Shown here: piece by piece, positions 1 to 8,281 of the stretch
How the letters are laid out: every line of letters starts with the position of its first letter
Numbering within the stretch: position 1 is the first letter of the stretch
NCBI RefSeq assembly: GCF_014333585.1
Contig: NZ_JACSCW010000001.1
Span: 558,001 to 622,000 of the forward strand
DNA length: 64,000 bases
Direction: 5' to 3'
DNA from: Hymenobacter sp. BT188
Lineage (GTDB): Bacteria; Bacteroidota; Bacteroidia; Cytophagales; Hymenobacteraceae
Program-made: the position numbers and the translations under genes
The notes under the pieces: generated by a model
Databases searched by the model: none
Told to the model about the DNA's origin: nothing
Seen by the model: only the letters and a program-made list of their open reading frames with translations

Positions 1-1123
1 ACAGCCCCTTCACCTCCTTGAATAGTTGGTAGACGGTCGGGAACTCCTGTTTGTACACCTTGTAGAAGTCATTCTTGACCTGTGCCATCCACGTCTTACG
101 CGGGGTGTCAAGCATGGAATCTTTCAGGTCGTAATCCCCAAATAGAACGCCGTACGTCAAGCGTTTGGTGAAGTCTCGCTTTGCTTTCTCGTCCCCGTCG
201 CACAGGGTGTCATGGTCGCGTTCATACGCGGCTTGCAAGTATTCGTAAACCTCGCCATCGCGGCACAGGTCTTTGAACTTGGTGAAGTTCGGGCAAGTCT
301 CGTACTTGGCAAACACGGCTACCGCCTTGCCCGCGTCCGGCACGAATTGGGCTATCAAGGCACTCGTCACGCTACTCAGGAAGTAGGGTTGAGAGTTCAC
401 AATATCAATTTCCCGTACGGGCACCAGCGGGCTTGAAACGAAGCGTAAGCATCGCCGCAACACCTTCGGCATGTTGGTAATGACCGAATGTACCCGGTTA
501 CCGAATCGGTCAATGCCCACGCGTTTCAACGGGCAATGGTTGAAGTACGTGGCATAGGTTTCGGGCGGGTTGGGGTTACCCGCTAGCCGGTATTGGTCGG
601 CTATGTACGCCAACGCTTCGGTGTCCGGCACCAACATCAACTGATGCGTTTGGTCAATGACGTGTTGCCGTGCGTTGTCGGTGCGTTCATGGGACAGGTT
701 CGTGCTTTTAAGCCGGTTCAGCTTGCGTTGGAAGTAGCCGTTGACTTCTTCCTTCACGTACTTCAGCGGTGCCCGTACGTTCATCCGTTTGGGGTGGATT
801 CGGTACGACTTGCAATAGTGGTAAGCGGTGGAATAGCTGCTGTTTTCCTGAATGTATTCTGCTTTTACCAACGAGGCAATCACGTCGGCGTAGCAGTCCC
901 GGAAGATGCACCGCAATATGTCGGAATGTACCTGTTGGTATTCGTCGTGGGCGGCACCGAACTCAACGTACGGTTCGCACAGGATATGGAAGAGTAAGAA
1001 GAAGTTGACAGCGGCAATCTTGCCGTTGTAGTCGTCCATGACTTCGTGTTTTAAGTCGGATAGGTTGACCCGGTTCGGGTAGTACAGGGTGGTGTAGGGG
1101 AGTAGGGGTTTCTTACGTGGCAC
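1..1123 (-). CDS. Family A DNA polymerase-like protein, C-terminus cut by window edge
   Basis: An open frame of about 374 codons runs off the left edge without a stop. Near residue 237 the segment EIDIVNSQPYFL resembles polymerase motif A. Near residues 314-327 RDFTKRLTYGVLFG matches the O-helix pattern of family A polymerases: R, then K four residues later, then aromatic-G and aromatic-G. It is followed by YKQEFPTVYQLFKEVK, which resembles the stretch after the O-helix in Pol I (YFERYPGVLEYMERTR). The motif C region would lie outside the window. No exonuclease domain fits in the roughly 235 residues before motif A. The start is uncertain: GTG at 1123 is the first candidate after an in-frame stop, and it follows the small upstream gene by 10 bases. 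It may replicate the element; the polymerase assignment rests on motifs read by eye. Confidence 0.55.
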   Translation of the reverse strand, partial: MPRKKPLLPYTTLYYPNRVNLSDLKHEVMDDYNGKIAAVNFFLLFHILCEPYVEFGAAHDEYQQVHSDILRCIFRDCYADVIASLVKAEYIQENSSYSTAYHYCKSYRIHPKRMNVRAPLKYVKEEVNGYFQRKLNRLKSTNLSHERTDNARQHVIDQTHQLMLVPDTEALAYIADQYRLAGNPNPPETYATYFNHCPLKRVGIDRFGNRVHSVITNMPKVLRRCLRFVSSPLVPVREIDIVNSQPYFLSSVTSALIAQFVPDAGKAVAVFAKYETCPNFTKFKDLCRDGEVYEYLQAAYERDHDTLCDGDEKAKRDFTKRLTYGVLFGDYDLKDSMLDTPRKTWMAQVKNDFYKVYKQEFPTVYQLFKEVKGL

Positions 1124-1133
1124 GTCATAGTTC

Positions 1134-1319
1134 TTATTTTTCTAGCTGCTGGATTTTCTCGGTTATCAGCACGTCCAACACCGTGCTTTGAGGTAGTTCT
1201 TGGTACTCGTTCCCCAATGCCTTGCACAGCCGCAACAACAGGGCTTTGGTATCGGGGCGTATGTTCACCGTGGTCCAGTGATAATCGTATTTCTTGGGTG
1301 TCGTGGTCATGGGCTTCAA
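1134..1319 (-). CDS. Small ribbon-helix-helix-like protein
   Basis: A 61-residue protein ending 10 bases before the polymerase-like gene, so the two are probably co-transcribed. A short basic N-terminus is followed by a beta-strand-like TTVNIRP and two predicted helices (around ALLLRLCKAL and STVLDVLITEKIQQL). This is the layout of MetJ/Arc/CopG-type DNA-binding proteins. Such proteins often control copy number or replication genes on plasmids and integrative elements, and the position directly upstream of a replication-type gene fits that role. The true start could be the second methionine (residue 4). The function is inferred; only the size and strand-helix-helix pattern are visible. Confidence 0.5.
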   Translation of the reverse strand: MKPMTTTPKKYDYHWTTVNIRPDTKALLLRLCKALGNEYQELPQSTVLDVLITEKIQQLEK

Positions 1320-1843
1320 TATGTTTTCTTATTGTATCTTCTGGTAAGTACTAAGTTGTTGGTCAGTCCTTAACTATTTTACAAGTAACTGATAGTCAGT
1401 AAGAATTATTCAGCATGTTTCACTCGACAATGCTTGCTTGACGCTACCCGCTTGGGCGGTTCGCTGCCAGCATCGTCGCTAAGTGCGGGTGCTGCTGCTG
1501 TTGCCCAACTTGGTTAGGTACATTTTGGGAGACATATCAATGCCGTTCCCCTTACCCTTCTTCTATATTATGTCTCCCAAAATGTACCTTATCAATCAAA
1601 ATATTAATAATCAATACATTGACTGATAAATCAACTTCATCCCATAGAAGTAGGCTTGTAGCGTCGCCCCCAAGGCGAAAGCGTAAAGCAAGCCGTGCTG
1701 AGGGGCAGCCATTTGCCAAGTCAGAATAAATAATAGCGGGCACCGGGAAAAACCTAAAAACCCGGTGCCCTTGCCCAACGCGGTGGTATACATAAGCTGA
1801 CGAGGGAAGGACACCCCCCGACCACGTAAGGCAGCTATTATTC
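1320..1843. other. Gene-poor gap with long inverted repeat
   Basis: No convincing gene. Two overlapping minus-strand frames of 63 and 67 codons (1552-1743 and 1611-1814) exist; the second encodes a hydrophobic peptide, but neither has recognisable features. The notable content is the perfect inverted repeat at 1516-1589, listed separately. The base composition is AT-rich near 1590-1630. Confidence 0.5.
1516..1589. repeat. Perfect 21-bp inverted repeat with 32-bp spacer
   Basis: The left arm (1516-1536) begins AGGTACATTTTGGGAGACAT and the right arm (1569-1589) is its exact reverse complement. The spacer is pyrimidine-rich. The element lies in a gene-free part of the accessory region. It is too long for an ordinary terminator and has no T run. 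It could be an origin of replication or transfer, a recombinase site, or the ends of a small non-autonomous element. Confidence 0.7.
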
Positions 1844-2626
1844 TTACCTCTGATTGCGGGCTTGCAGGAAGGTTTCGGTTTCCTGTTGGCGTTTGCGGGC
1901 GGCGGCTAGGGCAGCCTCGTCGCGGTCCCGGTTCAGTTCGCGGGCGGCGGCGGCTTTTTGGGCTAGCATCGCGTTCATTTTCGCCCGGTGGTCAGCATCG
2001 GCTAGCAGGTTGTACACCGCCAACTCGTTCCCGGTGCCGGTGCCGTTGTGCAGGGTCACCAGCTTGTTCAGGGTGCGGTGCAACTCGGCTACGGACTCAG
2101 AAGCCCCCCCGAAACGGTGCAGCGTGGCTTGCATCCCGGCAAGGGTTTCGGCGTACTGGTTCACTTGGTTCAGTACCTCGGCACGGTCGGCACTTGTCCA
2201 GTCGATAACGTAGCCATTCAAGTACTCGGCAACCTTCAACCCATGCCGAAACAAGGTGGGCAGCGTGGGCTTCTCTAAGGTATCGCCGTTACCAATGGCA
2301 CCGTTGGCGACCGTTAGCGTCTCCTGCATTTCCTGCAAGGCGTGGGCGATTTCGGTAATGATTTCGTAGCCGGTCAGGTCAATCGTTTGGTTAATCAAGG
2401 CTTGCTTCGCCTCGTCGGTGCGTAGCATGTCGTACTGCATTTTCAGCCCCTTGTTCGCGGTCACCAGCTTGGTAAATAGTTGCGTCTTATAGGCGAAGTG
2501 CAGGGTGGTCGTATCGAGACTTAACGGCAAGGCGTTCGCGTCCAACAGCGTGGCATAGGCAGCGGCGGCGGCGGCAAATTCTGCGTAGCGGGGTAGTAGT
2601 TCGTCGTATCGTTTTTGGGTAATCAT
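1844..2626 (-). CDS. Hypothetical helical protein of the accessory element
   Basis: A 260-residue protein rich in Ala, Leu, Gln and Thr with almost no aromatic clusters, predicted to be largely helical. The last 45 residues (KAAAARELNRDRDEAALAAA and on) are charged and look like a coiled coil. There is no signal peptide or membrane segment, and I recognise no family. It follows the RHH gene at 2686-2892 and a 19-codon frame, with only 10 bases between that frame and its start, so the three probably form one transcription unit. A structural, replication-accessory or mobilisation role is possible, but nothing in the sequence decides. Confidence 0.6.
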   Translation of the reverse strand: MITQKRYDELLPRYAEFAAAAAAYATLLDANALPLSLDTTTLHFAYKTQLFTKLVTANKGLKMQYDMLRTDEAKQALINQTIDLTGYEIITEIAHALQEMQETLTVANGAIGNGDTLEKPTLPTLFRHGLKVAEYLNGYVIDWTSADRAEVLNQVNQYAETLAGMQATLHRFGGASESVAELHRTLNKLVTLHNGTGTGNELAVYNLLADADHRAKMNAMLAQKAAAARELNRDRDEAALAAARKRQQETETFLQARNQR

Positions 2627-2636
2627 AAGGGGTTAA

Positions 2637-2696
2637 TTATTTCTTTTTGGCTTTAGCGGCGGCGATTGCGGCGGCTACTCGTTGGCTAAATGTCAT
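2637..2696 (-). CDS. Possible 19-residue basic peptide coupled to RHH gene
   Basis: The frame starts with ATG 11 bases before the end of the upstream RHH gene (stop at 2686-2688) and encodes MTFSQRVAAAIAAAKAKKK, ending 10 bases before the next gene. The overlapping start, alanine-rich helix and lysine tail suggest a translated leader or coupling peptide. The frame is short and could be chance. Confidence 0.25.
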   Translation of the reverse strand: MTFSQRVAAAIAAAKAKKK

Positions 2697-2892
2697 CGGT
2701 GTCGGTGGTTGGTTTTGTGGCACTCAGGTAGTGTTCCAACGCGGTTTTGATAACCTTGCTACGCGTGGTGTTGGCGGTGTCGCACAGGGCATCCAGTTCG
2801 CTTAGCAGCGTGGGCTTCATTCGCACCGTAATCGTTGCCGACGTGTTGCCGTAGCGTTTCTCTAGTCCCTCCAATAGCTTGTTTAAATCCAT
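2686..2892 (-). CDS. Ribbon-helix-helix (CopG/Arc-type) DNA-binding protein
   Basis: A 68-residue protein. Residues 20-26 (ATITVRM) form the DNA-contacting strand expected of the fold. Helix A follows (LLSELDALCDTA), then the turn NTTRSKVIKTALEHYL typical of CopG-family helix B. The tail is polar. It heads a short minus-strand operon with the 19-residue frame and the 260-residue protein. By analogy with plasmid and ICE proteins it probably autoregulates this operon. The fold call is good; the target and role are inferred from position. Confidence 0.75.
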   Translation of the reverse strand: MDLNKLLEGLEKRYGNTSATITVRMKPTLLSELDALCDTANTTRSKVIKTALEHYLSATKPTTDTDDI

Positions 2893-3233
2893 GGTTAATA
2901 TGTTGTTGTTTATATACTTATCTATAATCAGTTTTCGCGTTTTGTCACACTAAAAGCACACACTTTCCCCAACTATTTTTCAATAATTTGCTTATTTTCC
3001 CTCTATTTCGTTGAAAGTAAAGTAATTGCCCCTTGGCAAGCCGTTCGGGTTGAAAAGCAGGGAGTGCCCACGACGTGACCTCGTCTATATATTGGCACGA
3101 TAATATTTGGCACGATTTTATTTGCCTTATGCTTTTGAATCTGTGGCATAGACAGAAACAATCCACCCCAATAGCGAAGTCATCTAACGCCAACCACGAC
3201 GAGAACCGAAGTCATCTACGGCTATCCACGGCA
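2893..3233. other. Gene-free AT-rich gap
   Basis: No supported gene. The AT-rich stretch at 2895-3000 probably holds the promoter of the minus-strand operon that begins at 2892. Open frames here (for example 2945-3193 on the minus strand) lack credible protein features. Confidence 0.4.
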
Positions 3234-3265
3234 CAAAAAAACCCGTCACTTGGTAGCAACGGGTT
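3234..3265 (-). terminator. Rho-independent terminator after the 87-residue protein gene
   Basis: On the minus strand AACCCGT and ACGGGTT form the stem (3259-3265 and 3240-3246), followed by a run of seven T. It lies about 33 bases past the stop of the gene at 3299-3562 and supports that gene being real. Confidence 0.75.
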
Positions 3266-3298
3266 CGGCTTGATGATACGACGGGATTACTCGTCCAC

Positions 3299-3562
3299 CT
3301 ATACCAATTCGGCAAGTATTTCAAAAGTGTCCGTTTCGGGATTCATGACATACTCGGCTATGTCGCCCATCCAATGCGTGGCTTCTTCTTCCGAACCGAA
3401 CTTAAAGGTCATGTCAAGTTTGGAACGAGAGGTAAAGAGTTTTACAGTGGTCTCCATCCCGTTTTGTGTGTCATGCAAGCCCACTGTGGGCACCATACCA
3501 ACAACGTGGTCAATGTTTATCAAGATGGGCGGGGCTTGGTGGAAGAATCTGAGGAACGGCAT
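3299..3562 (-). CDS. Small hypothetical protein of the accessory element
   Basis: An 87-residue protein with a beta-rich core. An early segment ILINIDHVVGMVP is followed by TTVKLFTSRSKLDMTF and then an acidic helix (SEEEATHWMGDIAEYV). This strand-strand-helix layout recalls small FlbD-like or PH-like folds, but the similarity is too weak to name a family. A terminator directly downstream on the same strand supports expression. It stands alone, at the tRNA-proximal side of the element. Confidence 0.5.
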   Translation of the reverse strand: MPFLRFFHQAPPILINIDHVVGMVPTVGLHDTQNGMETTVKLFTSRSKLDMTFKFGSEEEATHWMGDIAEYVMNPETDTFEILAELV

Positions 3563-3880
3563 TAGGTAGGGATTAGGTGAACGCTAAAGGTAGTGGGGTA
3601 ACCCCCCAACACTCTACACCGTCGCGGCACCAACACCCAACAACGAACGGCACCCCGTCCATGTCTTTCCTTGTCCGACCGGCTTGCGTGGCGTGGTGAG
3701 GCTAAAAACCACTAAAAAGGGCAGCTAGGGTTTCGGTAAGCCTCAGCAACTACTCAGTTGTGGGAAGGGGAGTGTCTTCGGGGTGTCGCTAGGTTGAATG
3801 TGACTATTCAAGGCAGGCAAGCCCACGGTTTGACAAACCATGCCGACCTTTTGTAAAACCACTGCGAAACAAAAGGACAC
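3563..3880. other. Gap between element gene and tRNA terminator
   Basis: About 320 bases with no supported gene. It includes C-rich and palindrome-poor sequence and probably the promoter of the 3562 gene. I see no repeat of the tRNA end here. Confidence 0.4.
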
Positions 3881-3916
3881 AAAAAAGCCCTTCCAGATAC
3901 CTAGAAGGGCTTTTTT
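3881..3916. terminator. Bidirectional terminator downstream of tRNA-Glu
   Basis: AAAAAAGCCCTTC (3881-3893) pairs with GAAGGGCTTTTTT (3904-3916). Runs of A and T on both sides let it work in either direction. It ends tRNA-Glu transcription and separates it from the accessory element. Confidence 0.85.
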
Positions 3917-3942
3917 GGGGTTTGTCAGAGTTTGACAATTAG

Positions 3943-4014
3943 TAGTCCGTAGGGGAATCGAACCCCTGTTGGTAGAATGAAAATCTACTGTCCTAACCCC
4001 TAGACGAACGGACC
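3943..4014 (-). tRNA. tRNA-Glu (anticodon TTC)
   Basis: The minus strand reads GGTCCGTTCGTCTAGGGG at the 5' end, with the anticodon loop TTTTCAT (anticodon TTC), the T-loop GGTTCGATTCC and the acceptor end ACGGACTA. All four stems pair, and the 72-base length and sequence match the usual Bacteroidota tRNA-Glu. CCA is not encoded. The accessory element begins at its 3' side, so the 3' half probably served as an attachment site. Confidence 0.97.
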
Positions 4015-4227
4015 AGATGATGTGCCTTACTCGTTTTTAGTGGTGCAAAGATAAGGCAAGGATAATTCAGCGCAATACGTAGGGCCAAAAAAAAAGCCCC
4101 CCAGCAGCAAATAGGCTGACTTTCAGGAAGAAATTCTTTTTGTAGGGGGCAAATATTAAGCTTTAAGCCCGTCGGGAGCGGCAAAAAACCGTAAGAAGAA
4201 AAGCAAAGTAGATGGCTTACTAGTTGA

Positions 4228-4259
4228 TTTGGCTATATTCCCTTAGCCCTGTACCTTCG
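4228..4259 (+). promoter_or_regulatory. Candidate Bacteroidota promoter of gapA
   Basis: TTTG at 4228-4231 and TACCTTCG at 4252-4259, 20 bases apart, fit the Bacteroidota consensus TTTG-N19-TAnnTTTG with one mismatch. Transcription would start near 4265 and leave a leader of about 55 bases before the gapA ATG. The rest of the 307-base gap upstream holds only a CTGGGGGGC-type motif at 4096-4104. Confidence 0.55.
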
Positions 4260-4297
4260 CTGCGCGTTTCCACCAGGGGCCCTCGTGGTCTTTTTAA

Positions 4298-5329
<1,032 letters not shown>

Positions 5330-5349
5330 CTCTTGCTACGTTGCTTATT

Positions 5350-5387
5350 AACAGAAAAGCCTGCCCACTTTGGGTGGGCTTTTCTGT
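5350..5387 (+). terminator. gapA terminator
   Basis: An 18-base left arm starting AACAGAAAAGCC pairs, with two mismatches, with GGGTGGGCTTTTCTGTT on the right. It begins 20 bases past the gapA stop and contains a T-rich 3' side. Confidence 0.8.
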
Positions 5388-5517
5388 TAGGGATTTGAAG
5401 CGGCTGGGGGGCTTTTTCGGGTGTTTTGATCAGCATCAACACGCGGCATTTTACCTCCCGTCGCTTCTCTTACTCCGCTACTCAACCTTGCGCTTCGCGC
5501 CGCGTTTCTATCCATCT

Positions 5518-6396
5518 ATGCCCGCCAAGCCGCGTATCTGTTTTATTCTAAATCCTGCTTCCGGCACTAACCGTGCGCAAGATGTGCCGGCCCTGATTGA
5601 GCAATACCTCGATCATTCTGCCGTCGACCACGCCTTACGCCTGACGGCTTATGCCGGGCACGCAGAAGAAATAGCCCGCACGGCCGCCGCTGAAGGGTTT
5701 CGTACAGTAGTAGCCGTGGGCGGCGATGGCACGGTAAACGAAGTGGGGCGCGGCTTACTTGGTACGAATGCCGCCATGGGAATTCTGCCGCGGGGCTCCG
5801 GCAACGGGCTTGCCCGGCATCTTGAGGTGCCCCTGGCTCTGCCAGCCGCAATCCGCCGGATGAGTAGGCCCGAGTTTCAGCGTATGGATGTGGGGCGCAT
5901 TAATGGACGTCCGTTTTTTTGCACGGCTGGGCTGGGGTTTGATGCCCACGTGAGCAAGTGCTTCGCCACGGCTGGCACCCGTGGGCTGGCCACCTACGTG
6001 CGCGTGGCGTTGCGTGAATACCGAACATTTCAGCCGAAGCCTATTACGGTCACGCTCAACAACCGCACGCTGACCACCGATTGCTACGTGCTGGCTTTTG
6101 CCAATGCCGGGCAGTACGGCAACAACGCCTACATTGCCCCCCGCGCCGATATTCGCGACGGCCTGCTCGACGTGTGCCTGATTGATGCGCTACCGCTACG
6201 CCGGGCCGTGCGCGTGGCTATTGGCCTGGCCCTGGGCGATTTGCCCCAGTCGGGAGCAGCGGTATATCATACGTCGCGGCACGTATTGGTAGAGGCCGCC
6301 GCGCCCATGGGCTTTCATGTGGATGGTGACTACGCGGGCGAGTCCACTAGCTTTGAAATAGAATTGCTGCCTCTAGCTTTGGAAGTAGCCGTATAA
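5518..6396 (+). CDS. YegS/diacylglycerol kinase-family lipid kinase
   Basis: A 292-residue protein of the DAGK/sphingosine kinase catalytic family, which phosphorylates a lipid hydroxyl with ATP. The nucleotide-binding motif GGDGTVNE is at residues 68-75 and the glycine-rich PRGSGNGLAR at 91-100. The C-terminal lobe shows the family segment NNAYIAPRADIRDGLLDVC. The start at 5518 is chosen because MPAKPRICFILNPASG begins the domain directly; the open frame extends 59 codons further upstream through the gapA terminator area, which is unlikely to be translated. The lipid substrate cannot be told. A membrane-lipid salvage or turnover role is likely. Confidence 0.9.
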   Translation: MPAKPRICFILNPASGTNRAQDVPALIEQYLDHSAVDHALRLTAYAGHAEEIARTAAAEGFRTVVAVGGDGTVNEVGRGLLGTNAAMGILPRGSGNGLARHLEVPLALPAAIRRMSRPEFQRMDVGRINGRPFFCTAGLGFDAHVSKCFATAGTRGLATYVRVALREYRTFQPKPITVTLNNRTLTTDCYVLAFANAGQYGNNAYIAPRADIRDGLLDVCLIDALPLRRAVRVAIGLALGDLPQSGAAVYHTSRHVLVEAAAPMGFHVDGDYAGESTSFEIELLPLALEVAV

Positions 6397-6427
6397 CCTA
6401 AAACTGATTTCTGCTTTACATTTCGCT

Positions 6428-6775
6428 ATGAAAGCCGACAAAAACCGCCGTAGCCGCGAAGGCGTGGTGTACTCCACCAACTCCGACTTTTCCTATCAGC
6501 ACGCCGATGAAGAATCGGTGGTAACACTGCCGCCCCAGCAGCAAAACCTGCGCGTGCACCTCGACCGCAAAAGCGGAGGCAAGCAAGTAACACTCATCAC
6601 CGGCTTCGTGGGCCAGGATGCGGATCTGCAAACCTTAGCTAAACTGCTCAAAACCAAATGCGGAGTGGGCGGCAACGCCAAAGAAGGCGACATCCTTATC
6701 CAGGGCGATTTTCGCGATAAAGTGATGGGCGTGCTGCTGGATCAGGGCTACAAAGCGAAGAAGTCTGGTGGTTAG
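6428..6775 (+). CDS. SUI1/eIF1-type translation factor (YciH-like)
   Basis: A 115-residue protein whose C-terminal two thirds form a SUI1 domain. The core signature KCGVGGNAKEGDILIQGD covers residues 77-94, preceded by the strand pair LRVHLDRKSGGKQVTLITGF. Bacterial members (YciH) resemble eukaryotic eIF1 and affect start-site fidelity under stress; their exact role in Bacteroidota is unsettled. The gene starts 32 bases after the lipid kinase and precedes the broken DUF1622 gene by 36 bases, so the three could share a transcript. Confidence 0.9.
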   Translation: MKADKNRRSREGVVYSTNSDFSYQHADEESVVTLPPQQQNLRVHLDRKSGGKQVTLITGFVGQDADLQTLAKLLKTKCGVGGNAKEGDILIQGDFRDKVMGVLLDQGYKAKKSGG

Positions 6776-6811
6776 AATAGTAGCAATAGCGCAGCCACTT
6801 TATTCACCTCA

Positions 6812-7216
6812 ATGGAATCTGTCAACCCCCGTGAATTAGCCGAAAGTGGGATTATAAACGCCGTTCAGTGGCTAAAGCTGGGTGTCGAAACCATTGGGGC
6901 GTTTATCATTGCCCTCGGCATACTAGTGGCGGCCTGGTTGCTGATAAAAGCCTTGATACAGCGCCGTACGGCCAATTTTACGGCTATTCGCCTGACGCTT
7001 GCTCGCTACCTGGCCTTAGTGCTGGAGTTTCAATTGGGCGCTGATATTCTCTCCACGGCAATTGCCCCTAGCTGGGAGCAAATTGGGTAGCTAGGAGCAA
7101 TTGCCGTCATCCGAACGGGTCTCAACTACTTCTTAACCAAGGAAATGCAGCAGGAAGAGCGTCAGAGTGCCGAACAAGCCGTGACGGAGCGAGCACATCA
7201 AACTCATGGCACATAG
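6812..7216 (+). pseudogene. DUF1622 membrane protein gene interrupted by an in-frame TAG
   Basis: Codons 1-92 encode a typical DUF1622 small membrane protein: helix GAFIIALGILVAAWLLI, then ARYLALVLEFQLGADIL. A TAG at 7088-7090 stops the frame, yet the same frame continues for 41 codons with exactly the family's C-terminal helix (GAIAVIRTGLNYFLTKEM) and then a TAG at 7214-7216. The family consensus around the stop is roughly WEQIG-x-LGAIAVIRT, so one codon has changed to TAG with no shift. Either the protein is truncated and inactive, the base is a sequencing error, or the stop is read through. Without the break it would be a 134-residue protein, a usual length for the family. Confidence 0.75.
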
Positions 7217-7243
7217 CAAGCGCGGAAAAAAGGGCGGGGGCTT

Positions 7244-7996
7244 TTATTCGGTCATTTTCAATAAGTTTCTGGCCCGCTCCACATCCTCAGGCGTGTCGAT
7301 GCCAATGGTTTCCAGCTCCGTTTCCGCGGTCAGAATGCGGAAGCTATTCTCCAGCCACCGCAGCTGCTCCAGGCTTTCGGCCTGCTCCAGCGAAGAGGGT
7401 GGCAGTTTCGTAATAGCGGCCAGCACATCGGGCCGGTAGGCATACAGCCCGATGTGGCGTAGATAGCGATGGTGTGCAAGCCACTGGGCTGGTTCGACTT
7501 GGCGCTGATAGGGCAGAGGGTGACGACTGAAATACAAAGCGTAGCCCTGGGAGTCAAGCACCACTTTGGGCAGATGCGGACTGAATAACTCGTCATCGCT
7601 GAGCACTGGTTTGACCAATGTAGCGAGCTGGGGGGCTTTTTCTCCATCAAAAAGCGCTACTAGCGCATTGATTTGAGCGGGATGTATAAAAGGCTCATCG
7701 CCCTGAATATTAATGATGCAGTCAGTTGCCACGCCGAGCTGCTGGTAAGCATCAAACACGCGGTCGGTGCCGCTTGGGTGATCGGGAGATGTGAGCACCG
7801 CTTCGCCCCCGAAGCCGTGCACGTGCTCCAGAATGCGCTCATCATCCGTAGCTACCATCACCTGGCTCAGATTAGAGAGCCGCGCCTGCTCCACTACTCG
7901 TTGAATCATGGATTTGCCCCCCAGATCAACCAATGGCTTCCCGGGTAAGCGAGTGGAGGCGTAGCGGGCGGGAATAATACCAAGGGCGTGGACCAT
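7244..7996 (-). CDS. kdsB: 3-deoxy-manno-octulosonate cytidylyltransferase (CMP-KDO synthetase)
   Basis: A 250-residue cytosolic enzyme that activates KDO with CTP for lipopolysaccharide inner-core synthesis. The N-terminal signature IIPARYASTRLPGKPL (residues 7-22) binds CTP. INIQGDEPFI carries the metal-binding Asp, and HIGLYAYRPDVL is a family hallmark. The start at 7996 (MVHALGIIPARY) gives the usual length; 16 more codons upstream are open but do not match. The gene is convergent with the DUF1622 gene. A CTGGGGGGC motif lies inside the gene at 7628-7636 and another just upstream of the start at 8027-8035. Confidence 0.95.
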   Translation of the reverse strand: MVHALGIIPARYASTRLPGKPLVDLGGKSMIQRVVEQARLSNLSQVMVATDDERILEHVHGFGGEAVLTSPDHPSGTDRVFDAYQQLGVATDCIINIQGDEPFIHPAQINALVALFDGEKAPQLATLVKPVLSDDELFSPHLPKVVLDSQGYALYFSRHPLPYQRQVEPAQWLAHHRYLRHIGLYAYRPDVLAAITKLPPSSLEQAESLEQLRWLENSFRILTAETELETIGIDTPEDVERARNLLKMTE

Positions 7997-8175
7997 AAAA
8001 TGGAGTTTGCGAAAGCTGAATACAGGCTGGGGGGCATTTTGCAAAGAACAGCGAAAACCCCGAATTGCCCGTTGCTTATATGCAGAATGTAGCGTGGCAG
8101 GCCAATAAATGTCACCCGACCACGTTAGTTATAAGTGGCTTATGAGGCGTCGTTGAATCATTCAGAAATGGCCTT

Positions 8176-8210
8176 TTTGGGACTCAGCTGGGATTATTTT
8201 TTATCTTTCG
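8176..8210 (+). promoter_or_regulatory. Candidate promoter of the LysM gene
   Basis: TTTGG at 8176-8180 and TATCTTTCG at 8202-8210 resemble the Bacteroidota -33 and -7 elements with a spacer slightly longer than usual. The LysM gene starts about 70 bases downstream. Confidence 0.3.
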
Positions 8211-8281
8211 GCGCTTTTAAATTTCCCCCCAAGCTGCCCCACCCTGATTTTGGGGCCACTCGTTTTTCGCGAACTGCTCGT

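Larger units (their letters stand above)
1..3942. mobile_element. Integrated accessory element next to tRNA-Glu (left end outside window)
   Basis: This stretch differs from everything to its right. Its genes are all on the minus strand and small or unfamiliar: a polymerase-like gene, two RHH-like proteins and a helical orphan. It has no exact CTGGGGGGC motif, although the rest of the window carries one about every 2 kb. It ends exactly at the 3' end of tRNA-Glu, a common integration site for tyrosine recombinases. No integrase or second att copy is visible, so the left end and the element class (phage satellite, integrated plasmid or other) are unknown. That it is mobile is inferred from content and position. 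Confidence 0.5.

Noticed and set aside
1552..1814. Two overlapping 63- and 67-codon minus-strand frames
   Set aside because: No recognisable features and they end near the inverted repeat; kept only as a remark in the gap entry.
3075..3569. 164-codon plus-strand frame in the accessory element
   Set aside because: It crosses a terminator for the opposite strand and overlaps the more protein-like 3299-3562 gene; its composition looks random.
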